DNA from: Gymnogyps californianus
Lineage: Eukaryota; Chordata; Aves; Accipitriformes; Cathartidae
NCBI RefSeq assembly: GCF_018139145.2
Contig: NC_059482.1
Coordinates: 7,679,294-7,743,293, forward strand
Direction: 5' to 3'
Length of the DNA stretch: 64,000 nucleotides
The notes under the pieces are model-generated. The model saw only the letters and a program-made list of their open reading frames with translations, was not told where the DNA came from and searched no databases. This document shows positions 25,413 to 38,433 of this stretch, in pieces. Positions within the stretch are counted from its first letter, which is position 1, and the number at the start of each line of letters is the position of its first letter. The position numbers and the translations under genes were made by a program.

Positions 25413-26857
25413 AGTTTAATTACTTAATCTACGTATTATGGACAATTGCCTTTCTCATAGTGAACAAGAGACTGTTTTATCAGCAAGTTCAGCTTGCATG
25501 AACATAGTGCTAATTAGCTCTGTACAAAAAGTGTGTAAAGGCACATGAAATAAGACCAAAATAATCTACTTTTTTTCTTTTTTTCTGTCCTAAACTATCA
25601 ATAAACCAAACAAAATGAAATTTCATCACTGCTTAGTAAACTCTACTAAATTCCAAGTGAAAGCCAGTTCATTTTCAGTCAAAAGTGGAGCAGAAAAAAT
25701 GTGACTAGAAAAAGATTAGAGCAGCTTCTTTAACACCCATTTTTCTTTTCCACTCAACTTGAGCTAATTGCAAACATTGCAGAGCATGCTTGAAAACTAT
25801 ATAATGATATATTCAAAAACCAAAATAAAAAGCCACTTTCTCAGACCAAGACACTCATATGTAAACAATCAACAGAAAAAGCTATTCAAAAATTTATCAG
25901 GAATTCTCTGAAATGGATATAAGGCACAGCTGCCCTCTCATTATTCCTATGAATCTACAAACTCAGAAAAAAATTGCTGTCTTTTAAGATTCTGGAAGCT
26001 TCTTCCTTTAATAATTTATGTTGAAGGCTATGAGTGATGTTTAAGAAGCTTGTGCTTTTGTTTTCCAGTTCTAAATATCTAGTCAGGAACTTAGTATCTC
26101 AGCAAGTACACGGCCACCACCTAAGTAGCTATACTATGAGCATCTACTGCAAGAAAGTTCAAAAGAGTGTTCTGACCCTCAGTTTAACCTTGCAAAGAGT
26201 CTATTCACACTACTGTTGGATATACAAAAGTAGCATTAATAGAGTTCGGGGTGTGCAATTTCTCTGTGCATTAAGAGCATTAGAAAGGTTTTACTATGTA
26301 CATCACAAATAGGTAAAGCATATCCAACATCCAAGTTTCTCATTATGGGAGATATTATATTAGATTGTTATTCACAACAGGAGAATGTCACACTTTCCTG
26401 TGTACTCTAGTTCAGCACTTTTCTAATTTCACGGACCTCAATTTACATTTGTCAGTGTTTGAAGTTAGATGATATTGGTCTACTCGGGAAATGAGTTAAA
26501 GGGGAGAGAGGTCATTCACCTTTTGGGCAGTGCCATACTTTGATGATGCATAAATAAAGCACAGCATGAGTGTGTCAGCAAAAAATGGATGTCCTAAAGC
26601 CCTTCGATGCAAAGGATGATGTTTGTTAGAAACAGAAGGTTAAATATGTAGAAACTGTAAGGCTGAAGTGATGATGTGAAGAGAATCCGGCTAATGTCTT
26701 AGCAGAAATCCACCTTGTCATTCACTGTGAGTTTACAGACATGGAGATTTCAATAGATTACCAATGCTGATTAGCAAATGTATATGGAAATTATATTTAC
26801 AAGCTGAATTGCTAGCAGCCTGTGGTATATGAACCCTAAAGAATTTGTATTTGTAAT
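25413..26857. other. Unique AT-rich non-coding DNA
   Basis: A 92-codon open frame (26034-26312, plus) has no recognisable domain. Nothing else was found. Confidence 0.65.
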
Positions 26858-26920
26858 GGGCCTGATCCAAAGACCTGTCAGTGGTTTTTTCATTATTTTA
26901 ATGGGATTCAGATAAGACCC
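26858..26920. repeat. Ancient palindromic repeat fragment
   Basis: It begins GGGCCTGATCCAAAG and ends TTTAATGGGATTCAGATAAG followed by ACCC. The two ends are imperfect reverse complements (GGGCCTGATCCAA against GGGTCTTATCTGAA). This layout matches old near-palindromic amniote repeats whose copies begin and end with a 'GGGCCTGATCCAAAG'-like sequence. Confidence 0.45.
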
Positions 26921-29691
26921 TCAGATGTTAATCTCCAATAAAGGGGCACCTGTGTTACCTACATTTATAGGTTCACACTTCTAGAGCAGGTTGTACATAT
27001 TGCCACCTGTTACTTCAGGCTAGGAGAACTTATATTAGGCAAATATTTTGTCCTAAGCATTCAAAAACACTTTCCTGAAGCTGAGTGGTAGAGCTAAAGA
27101 TAAAAATCCTTGGTTGCTTAACTGAATTTATCCAAATATTACCTTGAAAATGTTTCAGAACTTTTTCCAAATTTCTGATGCAGCTTCATTCACATTTGTG
27201 GCTACTGTTTAGAATCAGCTGAAGTTACACACTATCTTACCAAGGCATCTATACACCTGAATGAAAATGAACACATTCTTATGTACTTCTGCCTTTCTGT
27301 TTGGACTTTGTCAATGGTTTGAATGAGCACAAAAGTCTAACATCAGAGCTTACGTGCACAAAAAAGAAGTCATAAACATGCCACAAGTAAGCTGCCCAAC
27401 AGTACATGGCAGACAATCTTGAGCACACAGTTTTAAACCTTCATACTTAAGCTTTTTTTAAGTCTAACAAGTCAAAAAGACTTGTACTTACATACCACAT
27501 TTTCCATCTATTGTATGGCAATACAGACTTTGCAAAAGGAAGTAAAATCTTAAACCAGACACAAAAGTCAGAAGAACAGTGAAGTTTTGAGTTAGAACAA
27601 TGAATTCATTAAACCAAACCAAACAAACAAAAACCTAAAGTGTTAAAACAAGGCATTTGAATAGTAACAACTGTTAAAATGAGCTCTGAAATCTCCACAC
27701 AACATGAGATTTTTATTGGCAAACAATTAAATCTCTCTTTAAGTGCACTTTCGCTGTAGAACCTAATTTATAATCTTATCAGGCATGTCTCAGAAGAATT
27801 TGCTACTAGTCTAAGTCTTTATCTGCACAATGCAGAATACTAACAATTGTCTTGTATGTTTGTTTCCAATGTCAAAGACTGAAATTCCAATTTAAGGTTC
27901 TGACTGCTTTCAGAATTTGATATTATTTTTAAAGTGCTGTCACTTTTGTTCACATGGTGTGTCAGAAAAAGAAAATGTAAGAACAAAAAAAAAATGTTGA
28001 TGGCAAAAAAGAAGGAGAAAGGTGATGTACTTGGGAATCAGCTTGCTATAGCTCATTTGCTGTTTTATCATTTTCCTGTTACCCTCCAGGGCCCTATTTT
28101 GTTTCAGCCCTACTCATTAGAATTTAAGTTTTACAATAAGCATTAAGGTAAAGGAAGTTAGAGGCAAGGTGGAATTAACAGTGCACGCTTTATGTATATT
28201 GCATCCAACTATGAATTTTTGAAACCTGTAGTAGGGATGCCTACACATACAACCCTGGCTGCTGTGTATTTTGCACTGCCTAGTTCTCATATCTCACTGC
28301 CTTTGCTTTTTCTAGAAATCTGTAATAGCTTAATCTTTCCTAGCCATAGACCTATACCACAGTGTACATTTCTAACTAGAATAGTTATTCAAGCAAATAG
28401 TTCTAATTCTAAGAACTGCTAACCTACCTCTTTTCTCTCTTTAGCAGAATTCACAAGAGAACAAAGAGATTTTTTTTTAGCAAGCAAATCATACAGCTCT
28501 GCATTATTATTTCCTTCCATTCCTCCCAGTCCAAGTTCTGAAATTCTTTAAGAAAAGGAACCACAGCAGTCACACACAGTACTAGCCTAGAGAGTATTTG
28601 TTTCATTTAACTTTTTTTTAATCTCACATAAAAACCTGCTAATTCTTTCAACATAAATAAGACATATTACTATTCCAAGTTTCCCCTCCCCTTTTATTTG
28701 GCTCAGAACACCTGATGGTTAATTCCCAATTGAGATAATTAGTCCTTGGTTATCACCAGTTATTGTCACCTGTTCAACTTGCAAATGTGTACAAATTTGA
28801 GTTTTCCAATTAGCATCATAAGATCCCTATAGCATACAGCTAGAGTGTATTTTTTTTTCTACAAGGCAAATCACTTTTCACTTACATACTTTGTCTATTG
28901 AGTCTCATTTGGTAATAGTGCTTTAAAAATTAGTGTTTTTCACAGAATAGACTTGTCATTGCCCTACCTCCTATCAAGCCCAGACGGCTGCTTCTATAAA
29001 GGAGAGGAAAACAGAAAAGGGAATTAAATGAAACCCTCTCCTTAATAAGTATCCAAGTCAATTTAAATAGCTCCATTTCATTTCTACATCAGAGTCATGT
29101 CCTAGTATTAAGGCATGAAGAACATTCTCAGTGTGCTAATAAGCCCCATGACATGTTGAACCGACATTTCAGTAAGCAGAATAAGCTGTAGTTTATTTTT
29201 AACTTCCATAGTATGAAGCTGTAGGTAAACTGCATTAGAGACAGTGGCCCAATGCATTAGATGTGGGTTGACTTCCAGCTGAACATAAAGAGGTGGCCTT
29301 CTGACTAAAACCAACACAAAATAATACTTGAAATTTGGAGGAGGTACTTCTGGAAGCACCATTTTAAATCCTCAAAGCATGTGACACAAGATCACCCAAT
29401 ATCTTAGTAATTACTTCGCTTCGTTCTCTGTAACACCTGCAGTGGATTTATGGCCCTTTAAGGGAGGTGATTAGTACACCTCTTAAGTCTGAAGTTCTGC
29501 AGTAAAAATGAGCTCCCACACTTTTTGTGGGAGTATATCATAGAAACTCTGATAACATCTTTCAAGCCTTCCCTCACTGTTACACAGTACCTCTGCAAAT
29601 ATGAGAGGAGTTCCCAGATACAGAAAGCGGAAACTGCTGGCCTTGAAAGGTGGAAAAGGTTGTGCCGTTTGGGAGCCAAGCTCCTCCACTT
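26921..29691. other. Unique AT-rich non-coding DNA
   Basis: No gene. Segment 28690-28830 is listed separately as a candidate regulatory element. An 84-codon minus-strand frame (29108-29362) is domain-free, and a GC-mixed segment at 29458-29690 carries overlapping frames on both strands just outside the CR1 tail. Confidence 0.6.
28690..28830. promoter_or_regulatory. Candidate enhancer-like segment
   Basis: Within about 140 bp this stretch has GAGATAATTAGTCC (TAATTA overlapping a GATAA core), TTATCACCAG (reverse GATA), GTCACCTG and ACACCTG E-boxes and TTCCAATTAGCATC. The density and spacing recall vertebrate conserved non-coding elements. This is inference only. Confidence 0.25.
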
Positions 29692-29911
29692 CATAGAATG
29701 CTTTGGAGTTGGAAGGGACCTTTAAAGGTCATCTAGTCCAGCCCCCTGCAATGAGCAGAGACATCTTCAACTAAATCAGGTTGCTCAGAGCCTCGTCCAA
29801 CCTGACCTTGAATGTTTCCAGCGATGGGGCATCTACCACCTCTCTGGGCAACCCGTTCCAGTGTTCCACCACCCTCATTGTAAAAAATTTCTTCCTTACA
29901 TCTTCCTCTGG
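29692..29911 (-). mobile_element. CR1 LINE, 3' terminal fragment
   Basis: Read on the minus strand this is the last about 220 bp of a CR1 non-LTR retrotransposon: end of ORF2 plus the 3' untranslated region. On the plus strand it starts CATAGAATG, the reverse of the CR1 3' octamer (ATTCTATG), followed by GGAGTTGGAAGGGACCTTTA and TCATCTAGTCCAGCCCCCTG, phrases typical of avian CR1 tails. The minus-strand translation contains [18 protein letters not shown], matching the end of CR1 ORF2. As usual for CR1, the copy is 5'-truncated, lacks a poly(A) tail and shows no clear target-site duplication. It is well preserved and so younger than the L2-type fragments. Confidence 0.93.
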
Positions 29912-32900
29912 ATGTGCTGAGAATGGGCCAATGCAATCACTGAATCCTGAGCAGATATGGCAAAAAAGAATCTCAATTCAGAGATCTCTGCAGCTTATTA
30001 TTAAGGATGAAACCTTTTCCATAACTCACCAGTTCTGATTGACTCATTATTTTAAGTCTGCACATCCCCCCCCGGGGATGTCTGTGAGGATTTTCTTGTA
30101 CTGTAGGTGGAGTTTTGAGACTGGTTTGGTGACAAAGACAACCCTCTCTAAAAACACTGGTGCCTCTAAACAGAATTATTTTCAAGACAGCCCTATAGCT
30201 ATATATAGCTGCGTAAGTGAAGCTTAGGATGTATCTAGTAGCATTAACAATGCTATAGACAGACAGACAGGTACTGAAAGGTAAAAATGCCATCTTCTGA
30301 GCCTGAAACTAAATAACCCAATGAAAGATTTTATGAAGAATACTAGAAAACAAATTATTTTATTGTGGAATACTAGGATTGTATTGTGGAAACTAGATTG
30401 TTTCTTCCTAGCCTATACGAACAACAAATCACAATACTCTGCTGGCTAGAACAGATGTTAACAAACTCACCTGCACTTTTCTCTTGTCCCCACTTATCTA
30501 CCTCCGGGCAGGGAGTAGAGCTCAGACTCTCAGATCCATTTGGGTATCAAATTCCCTTTGAAATTGAGTTGTTAGATTCCTAACTGGTTTTGAGAATCTG
30601 GGTTTAAATGGGGATACAGTGTCTGCTTATTGCTTTGTGTCTGGAGCCTATGAATCAGATAGACTCACACACGGCAGAACAGGATTATTACTTCATGGCA
30701 TGGGCAGGCAGTAGCAGTCACGATCTAGCCCTTTGAGATCAAGACAGCAAGAAATTCATGAAGATTTAAAGTAGTTAAAGGAGTTTATTTTCCAGGTGGG
30801 AAATCCAGGTGTCAGAAGGAAAGTAACTATAAATTTTCAACCCAGCTTTCCACATAAAACCTAAAGCCATTTGGAACACACAGAAAGCTCAGTATGAACT
30901 ACGGCTGATAGCTGGTGCAAGGTATGGTCAGTGGTTTTAAATGATTGATGGAGCTATCTCTGCACTAAAGTACTAAGGCTGGAATAGAAGAAAAAAATTG
31001 AGATCTGTTATAATGGTGCTTTATACCTTTTTTTCTTCCTCTGATGGTCAAATAGAGTTCAGTTGTACAGAACGATTGTTACTTTGTACCAGTGATACAC
31101 ATGGTAGCTCTCCATACATCTACTAGAGAACTTCATTCCAATAAACAGAATAATACAGCATGTGGAGATGGTTTTAAAAACATCTCCTAATTTATTATTG
31201 TCTCTTTAGAAAGTACAGCATATTCAAATTGGTTTAGTTATTTTAGTTGAAGAAATGTATATGTGAATAAATATTTCATGTTGTGCTTTATTCCTATTTA
31301 AATACTGAAAAGGGGTTTTAAGGTATGTCAATGAGTCATCTTAGCTCAACAGATTTATGACCTTTCACTTGTAACAACTTGGGGTTTTCCCCTACAACAT
31401 GATATAAAATAGTCTAGTATAGCTAGGAAACTCAAACCCAAGCTGAAATAACAGCACAGTGCAGATACTCAAGATAACACTGGGCAGTCACTCCTTTCTT
31501 TTCCTTTTCAAATGCCAGAATCACGTGAGTTTTCAACCAAGTATCGGATACTTTAATATAATTTTCCTGAAATCAGTGACACTGCTCAAGGACTATTCTA
31601 CATGAAAAAGATAGATGAACAAGTGCTGAAGGAACAGACTACCAAATACCCTCTAAGAAAGAGTACGAGGCACTGACTCTATTTATACTCAGCTCTGAGA
31701 TCAGTGTATTAGCTGACTGGCATTTCTCTTGCTGAGAAAAGATCAATGAAGAAAAGATCAGCTGAAGAAAGATCGATGGTGACCAGACAAACCATTAATT
31801 CATAAGAAAAGAGATTTTGCTTGGAGAAATAGGACATTACCCTGAGGCTCAAGCTCAGACTTGATCACTCCTATGTCTTACACGTTGACCTGAATTTTCA
31901 CTCCAATAAACTGCAAGCCCTGCAAGAACAGGGTGAGAACAAGCTCCATGCTGGACAGAGTTGCAGACAGACACGGCAACAGTGAAGCAAAACAAGAGAG
32001 AGTAAGATCATAAATAGTCACACCACATGTGAAAAGGTAGCCTTGTATTTCCACAAGCGGAGATTTCTCACATGCTTTTGTAACAAAATGGGGCTATTCC
32101 TGATAACCTAGAATTTGGTATTCCTTCTATTCTGAGGTCTGCAGGTTCTCCTGCAGTTGTAATATTTGAATGACATCTAGTTTCTCTTTAAATAGTGTCA
32201 CAAGCACTCACAGTGTCACAAGCATCTCACTCCTTCTTTCTGTAGGGAGAGAATCGTATTACATTATGCTGGATTGTTGTATTGTTAGAGAAAGGCGGGG
32301 GGGTGTTTTTTGTTCTGTTTAGTTATCTTCCACTTGGAGTACTGAAATTCTAGATGGTCACTATTCTCAGATTGCCTGGGAAAAGGCTCTCTTTCAGTGA
32401 TAAACTTTTGCAAAACCCAAAAGATAAGGAAAAACTCAGATAAATAAGAATATATGCCAGAATGTGTATGTATATACTTACAAAAGCATTCTACAGTAAT
32501 AGAGAAATGAGCTGCTCAGAGAAAAGCGCCGGGTGCTCAGAAAAAGGCTTTGATGTTTTTGAGACATTAAAGGAGTTGTTAAAGAGCAGTTCACCTGTGG
32601 ATATTGCCAAGGAGAGGTAGCACAACTGTACTGATCATGTTTTAAAGTACTGCTCCGTGTTAAGTATAAACAGCACAGCAGCTTTAACCAGTGTCCTGCT
32701 GTTTCAACTGTAGAAAATAGCTTGAGATGAGAGCGTAAGCTTCATTTGGAGCAAAGTTCCAGCTTTTCCAGAATAAAGGAGGAGCTTTTATTCTGATATT
32801 TGTTTACGTCTAATGTTACTCCATCATCTCTTCGAAGTTGCACAGGATCACACACCTGTCACCAAATGCTAACTTGCTGCACTGCTGACAGGGGGATGCT

Positions 32901-34377
32901 AACTGCACAAGGTGAGGATAACAGTGGGTCATTTGGAGGGAAGCCCCAAAAAGGCAGTTGAAGCTATGTTTTGATGAAAAAAATGGATTTTGAAAGAAAA
33001 ACAAAAAAACCCAAGTGGTAGTAGAGATGTGTGTTTAGCAATGAGTAGTCAGAATTTTCCAGAGCAAAAGGGGAATTCCAAAATAATGCCCAAGTGTTTC
33101 TAGGATTACAAACATCAGATCAGGTTCTGGAAACACTGAGTCCTACCTGATGGATTTAATTAAAAAAAAACCCAAAACATACCATGCAAGACACAGTGTA
33201 CTCTCCCAGGTTAAGTCACTATCCTTCGCTGTTTGTGCTAGGAACCAGATATAAAATCCTAACCTGTCTAATATTTATTTAAGATGGCATGCTACTAATT
33301 ATGATAAAGTAACTTTCGGACACATACTTAACATATGCCTGGAGCCAATACACACTATCTTAATGGACTGCCATGTGTACCTAATGATACTATTACTTAA
33401 ATCAAGCCTTACTCACTTCTGTGGTTAAAAGGAAAGTAACCAGGTTTACAAATCTAATCTCGTATCACTAGGTAATAGCTATCCCTTGCTTATTAAATTT
33501 TTGCAACTGTTATCAAAAGAAAAAAATCAGGTTAAATTTGAAGTATTGCTTTAACAATATGTTTCAAAAATGCTTTTAGAATACCTGGACCTTTCCCATT
33601 GTTTCTTTCCATTGTGAAGTTTCATGGGAAAAATGGAGAGAAATAATTCAGTATTATAGGAAGACAATTCAGAAAACATGTAATATAAATAAAAGTGTTT
33701 TCCCTGATTCTCTTCTTATTGATACCTATTCCCTTGGAAAGGTGGGGTGAAAAATCTTGATATAGCAAGAATTTCCTAAACCAAGAATATTTTAAAAATA
33801 CACATATTTTTATGTGATATATTTATTAACATATAAGTACCTTCCTACAGAAACAATGAATTATGAAAAATTAATTTGAACCAATTTTTGGTAAAAAGCC
33901 AAGACCCACATTTTTCAACCCTCCCCCGCAAAACTCTGTTCACACACTGAAGCCCTGTGCTCTGTTCTGTTTCTCTAGCTGCATGTGTAGCTAACCTGCA
34001 CTGCACTTCTAGCAGGTATTCAGAGAGCCCATGGCTGGGCTCCGGCTGGGCTCCAGCTGGTCACTGAACTTTATGAGTTTTTGTTATTTGATAAGCGTAG
34101 CAGTGTCCCAGATATCCCAGACAGACACTGGGAATAATCTTTAAGAAGAAAAGGGTAACAGGATGGTAGCTAGAAGATAGTATGATTACTTCAGCTAACA
34201 ATGTGCACTACTAACAGATTTCTTTAATACATTATTTTTGCATTTTTTGGGCACTGTTCTTCAGTACTGATTATGGGAACGGGTCTTGCTGGTGATTTGA
34301 AGGAGAATACACAGCTTCACATCCCATGAACTGTGAGAGTCTTTTCTGCTTTTGTTCAGATTTCAGCACAACTTAGT
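29912..34377. other. Unique AT-rich non-coding DNA with small local repeats
   Basis: No gene. Local structures: an 8-bp-arm perfect hairpin with a 4-C loop at 30063-30082 (ACATCCCC/GGGGATGT); a 13-bp direct repeat AGTGTCACAAGCA at 32194-32206 and 32212-32224; three spaced AAAGATC copies at about 31734-31779 with a period near 16; and a tandem pair of GGCTGGGCTCC at 34033-34043 and 34044-34054. Confidence 0.65.
34033..34054 (+). repeat. Tandem 11-bp pair
   Basis: GGCTGGGCTCC occurs twice in perfect tandem, followed by the partial copy AGCTGG. A minor slippage product. Confidence 0.9.
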
Positions 34378-34430
34378 GGGTGAAATCCAAACCTTTTTCA
34401 AGTCAGTGGGAGTTTTGTCATGGATTCAAA
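34378..34430. repeat. Ancient palindromic repeat fragment
   Basis: It begins GGGTGAAATCC, has the core AAGTCAGTGGGAGTTTTGTC and ends CATGGATTC. This matches the general layout 'GGGTGAAATCCTGGCC..AAGTCAATGGGAGTTTTGCC..GGATTTCACCC' of old amniote interspersed repeats. The copy at 51821-51860 has the same ends and core. Confidence 0.5.
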
Positions 34431-36825
34431 GAGGCAGAGCTTCTTTGTGAGGATAAACTGGAGCTCCATTTTGCCAAACTCCACATGACCAAAATGCATT
34501 GTTCATTTACAGCTGCCTTGATCATAAATATGTCTCATTTTACTTTATTCTGAGTCACTCCCCTGAAGTTTTAACTTACATATTTATTGTTGATTCAGAA
34601 ATATCTAGCTAACAATGACAGTCTGACTTAATGGCCAATACAATTTAGAAATGTGTCATTTTTAAGCAGAACTTTAGGAAGAGAAGCATTTAATAAAGTT
34701 CACATTCTTTGTGGATAAAACTCCACGCTATCTAATCAACAGTCCTATGGCTTTGCCTTTATCGCAATAAATTATTTCCATACTCTCTTGTCAGAGGTTT
34801 ATAAGCAAACTAACACAAGAAAACACTCCTTGATTTGGCTCCAGTCAGAGTTCACAGGCAGGTAGCTAGCTCAGGGAAACTGCACCCCATTCGTTTTTCG
34901 GGGAAGTTCTATAGCTCAGCTGACAGTTAACCTCAAAAGCTGAATTTATAGCAGAAACTTCACAGTGCATTTTAATACGGCATTCAGTTTAATTAGCACT
35001 TGGGCAATTCCTTTTGTTCTTGGTACACAACAGTAAGATTTGACAAGGCAGAGAAGAGAGTGTATTTGTTGCTTTCATATGTCACTCAAACTAGCCCATC
35101 ACCATTCCCAAACTAATACTTCTCTACACGAACTTCTGCTAAATAGTGTTAGATTTTTAAGTCTAAAACTGGCAGGTTTTCCCAGGGTTGCATCTGATAT
35201 CAAAATCAAGGTTTATTAACATTACAAAGAGCACTGCTGTCCTGTAGTGCCCCTTTTATCATTCTAAGCAGCTGCCTTGAGGCAATGCGTTTAACCTTGG
35301 GAAATGGGAGAGGAATTCTGGGAAGCCAGAAATCTTTGACAGCTCAAGCCTTTTACCTCATCCAAAATCTGCTCTACGGCTTCAGCTCCCACACTGAAAA
35401 AAAATGAGACTCTTATTTTCATTTGATGTTTATCTGTTCTATTCATTGCACTTAAAATCGAAAGATAGGACGGCATTTACTTACAGTGATCTTCCATTTG
35501 TGCTTCAAGCACACCAGTGATGAAAATTTTCCTTTTCTCTACTGAGACTCCTATTAGAAAGATAGTGCCAGGGAGGGTGGGTGTGTGTGTGTTGGGGGGA
35601 CACCAAACAAAAACCCAAACCATTTAGCAGTGTGCTAAATCTTTAAAAATAATGCTGTGGGTTATCTTATTCCTACTTGTTTTATGCTTTATGATAAATT
35701 TCACATTACATTTCACTATTTCATCACCTGTTGCAATAGCAAAGGAACTGTCACTGGTCCAGTTATAAGCCCTTATTTGTCAGGGTTTAGGGCTTAGCTG
35801 TAAAAATAGAATTCATTTTGATGTTTCACATATCAATTCTTACTTTATACTCAGCTTTTTCTTTCAGAAGGTCCCAAAGTATTTCCTAAGCTATACATGA
35901 ATATAACCTTTGAAATGCAGCTAATTCCACAGTTTCTAGCTGGCCCACAGCATACTGCAAAACACCAAAGCAGTGTGGATACAGATTAACCATGAGACAT
36001 TAAACAAACATCTACAGTTTTAAATTTTGGTATAGCATCTCTCAAGCAAATAAAGAACAAAAGCTCTTTTTTTTCCTGAAGTTTCTGATGAAAATGAATA
36101 CAATAAGCTACACCGTTCAGGGCCAAATTCAGAGGAGATAATCTGCAGATCATCTAACGGGGAGAGGGAATTATGCCTTATCTTCGCGGAAAATCAAACT
36201 TCTCTGCTTTCCTAGGGTATATTTACATATAGCACGGTATAGTGCTTTTCCTCCTTCTCAGCAGGAAATATTAGCCTAGGCAGAAGTCGGCGTTAGCGTA
36301 ACTACACTACTTTTGCAGCCATTTGTAGCCTGCTACTCCATCTGAAGGCAGGTATCTTAGTACAAAGCAAGAGTGAGCTGACAGATCAAAACTGGCATTT
36401 TAACCCTCTAAGCTCAGGGGACATGGTCTGTGCTCTCTCTATTCATAGCTATCTCCGTCTAATGAGATTTTCCTCTTATTCAGGTGAATTGTTCAGCTGC
36501 TCTGACCATAAGCAGCTTATTGTTTTACTTCAGCTGTATGAAAATGTTTCATCCAGCCAATTCCACTTTGACAGGTTATTGGCCGTGCAGCGTGTCTGGA
36601 TTCTGACAGATCACAGTGTAATTCCAACTGTATATGGATCCTTTTCACTGAAGTATTTTACAGGGCAGCAAGTCCATTTCGAAATCACAAGTGAAACATT
36701 GTCTTCACAATGAAGAAAGTGTGGGACCTATTTATATGTTTGCATCTAAAACTGGAGTTCCTAATCAATGCTCAGCCAATAAATCAATCTTTAGGTCTCT
36801 TCTAGGATAGTACTTGTGCCCGCAG
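34431..36825. other. Unique AT-rich non-coding DNA
   Basis: No gene. A (GT)6 run lies at 35581-35592. The segment 34860-35030 includes TTTAATTAGCACTTGGGC and other mixed motifs of enhancer texture. GGGCCAAATTCAGAGG near 36121 loosely resembles the end of a palindromic ancient repeat. A 96-codon plus-strand frame (36423-36713) lacks domains. Confidence 0.6.
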
Positions 36826-36909
36826 GCTGTTATTTTGACTACCCTATCAGTCTATGCCTTCTCTGATGACGAGGAAGCAAACTACTACAAACGAGAAAAA
36901 GTGCCCTAT
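36826..36909 (+). other. Exon-like segment, speculative
   Basis: Preceded by a plausible acceptor (TTGTGCCCGCAG) and followed by a consensus donor (GTAAGC), this 84-bp segment is open in phase and would encode 28 residues with a charged stretch, YAFSDDEEANYYKREKV, after a hydrophobic part (AVILTTLSV). The upstream pyrimidine tract is weak, and a 141-codon domain-free minus-strand frame overlaps. I do not recognise the peptide. A chance combination of splice-like signals is the more likely explanation. Confidence 0.12.
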
Positions 36910-38021
36910 GTAAGCAGTACAAGACCTCACTTTCTCTTGCCATAGTACGGTCCAGCCACATTTAACCATCATATTTATATCCCCACTTCCTTTTGTTTCA
37001 GCCATTTCACTTGAAGTCAACTTGAATGGATGATTAGTGCCACCTCTCCAATTTCCCCCTCCATCTAAGAAGGCAAGATATCCACTTAAGAAGTGAGACC
37101 GCTGTTCAAGATGGAGAAATTTCTCTCTGACCAGCTTAGCATTTCTACGGACTATTAACAAGCACTGACCCACTGGCAAGGTAATGTTTCTGGTAAAACT
37201 GAAGTTCCAACAGCTGCAATGTATTAAATGTAAGTTGAATATTTTTGCAAGCAGCAGGTTACTTTCCAGCATCCCAGTAAATCATTCCATACTCCTTCTC
37301 TCTGTAGTTGCAACTAGTTACGGTTTTTTTCATTACCCCTCTTAAAATCAGGTCTGCTTCGTGTTTGTACATCAAAAGTGATGTATGTATGCATAAACAC
37401 TCAACATCCATAAGAATAACTTCTTATCACTGTTGTAAAAGTGTATCACTGATTTATATACCATCAGTGCATTACAATAAATTTTTTACTATTTTATATA
37501 CATACTCATATAGCATATAAACAAAACATATTTAAGGAAAGCTGAGGCTATGAAATCAAACATTTGAAAGTTGTTACTCTGCTTTTCTTTCAGTTGTCCT
37601 TTCAACCTTACTCCAGCCCTTTTCATGGTATAATATAGCTTTTACTTACATCATTTTAAAGTACTTATTCCTCATTCACAGAGAGGCTCTTGGGGACTCC
37701 TTCAGAATACGTTTCTTCTATAGTAGACACATAAGGCACAGTTACCACTGCATAGGGGACAATTGCAGCTTGAGGAAGTAGGGCAAGTGTTACATCAATT
37801 ACCCTGAAAAACACAAGTATTACATTGTTTCTTGCCATATGTACTGCAGTGGCCTCAGCACTCTGCTTTGGGATCCATATGAATATCTGCTCTGAACAGT
37901 CATTGCTAGGAGAAAGATAAGTAATGTAGTTGCCCATGCCAGCAGCTTACATGTTAGCACTTCCTAAGAAAGTAAATGATTGTAGGAGCTTCAATTAGGG
38001 ATGTCCTTTAACTTTCACAGA
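36910..38021. other. Unique AT-rich non-coding DNA
   Basis: Nothing recognised. A 90-codon minus-strand frame (37665-37937) has no domain. Confidence 0.6.
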
Positions 38022-38433
38022 TTTAATTTTGGTAAGTCTGATGTCCTTCTGCTTAGCTCTCACCACCTGCTCAGAAATGCTTCTCACATTGCCATCTCAA
38101 TTGGTGGCACTTGTCTGCTTGGTCAAACACCTAGATGTACTGTTCAATGAAGAACGGAGCTTTGAGGCTGACATTTGACACATTATCAAGCTATCTTATT
38201 ACCACTTCGGGGATGTGACCAGATTAAAATGTGTGCTCTCACATGCAGATGCCAAGATTCTTGTTCATGCTGTCATTATGTCCAGACTTGAGTAGTGCAA
38301 TTCACTTTTCTCTTTCCTAAGGAACAAAGCTTGCTATGTCACATCCTTCCAAACTCGCTTTTTACAGAGATTTATGGCTGTACCCTATTTGATGCCCCAT
38401 ACATTCCAGAAATATCAGTTACATGAGACTGGA
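38022..38433 (+). mobile_element. L2-type LINE reverse-transcriptase fragment
   Basis: This stretch translates almost continuously as the C-terminal part of an L2-clade ORF2. The first frame (38022 to about 38120) gives FNFGKSDVLLLSS, like the L2 pattern 'NPxKTEVLLxGS', then IAISIGG. After a one-base shift, 38122-38433 reads KHLDVLFNEERSFEADI ('NLGVxFDxxLSFExHI'), YYHFGDVTRLKCVLSHAD ('FFHLRNIxRIRPFLSxxD') and VHAVIMSRLE*CNSLF ('IHAFxxSRLDYCNSL'). Only two in-frame stops (TGA, TAG) interrupt the second frame over about 100 codons. The catalytic palm lies upstream and is absent, so it is a dead 5'- and 3'-truncated copy. CR1 is less likely because CR1 reads 'LEYCVQFW' at the equivalent position. 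Confidence 0.78.

Noticed and set aside
36847..37272. 141-codon minus-strand open frame, the longest in the window
   Set aside because: No domain, signal or family recognised. At this AT content and window size one frame of this length is expected by chance, and it overlaps the splice-like segment on the other strand.
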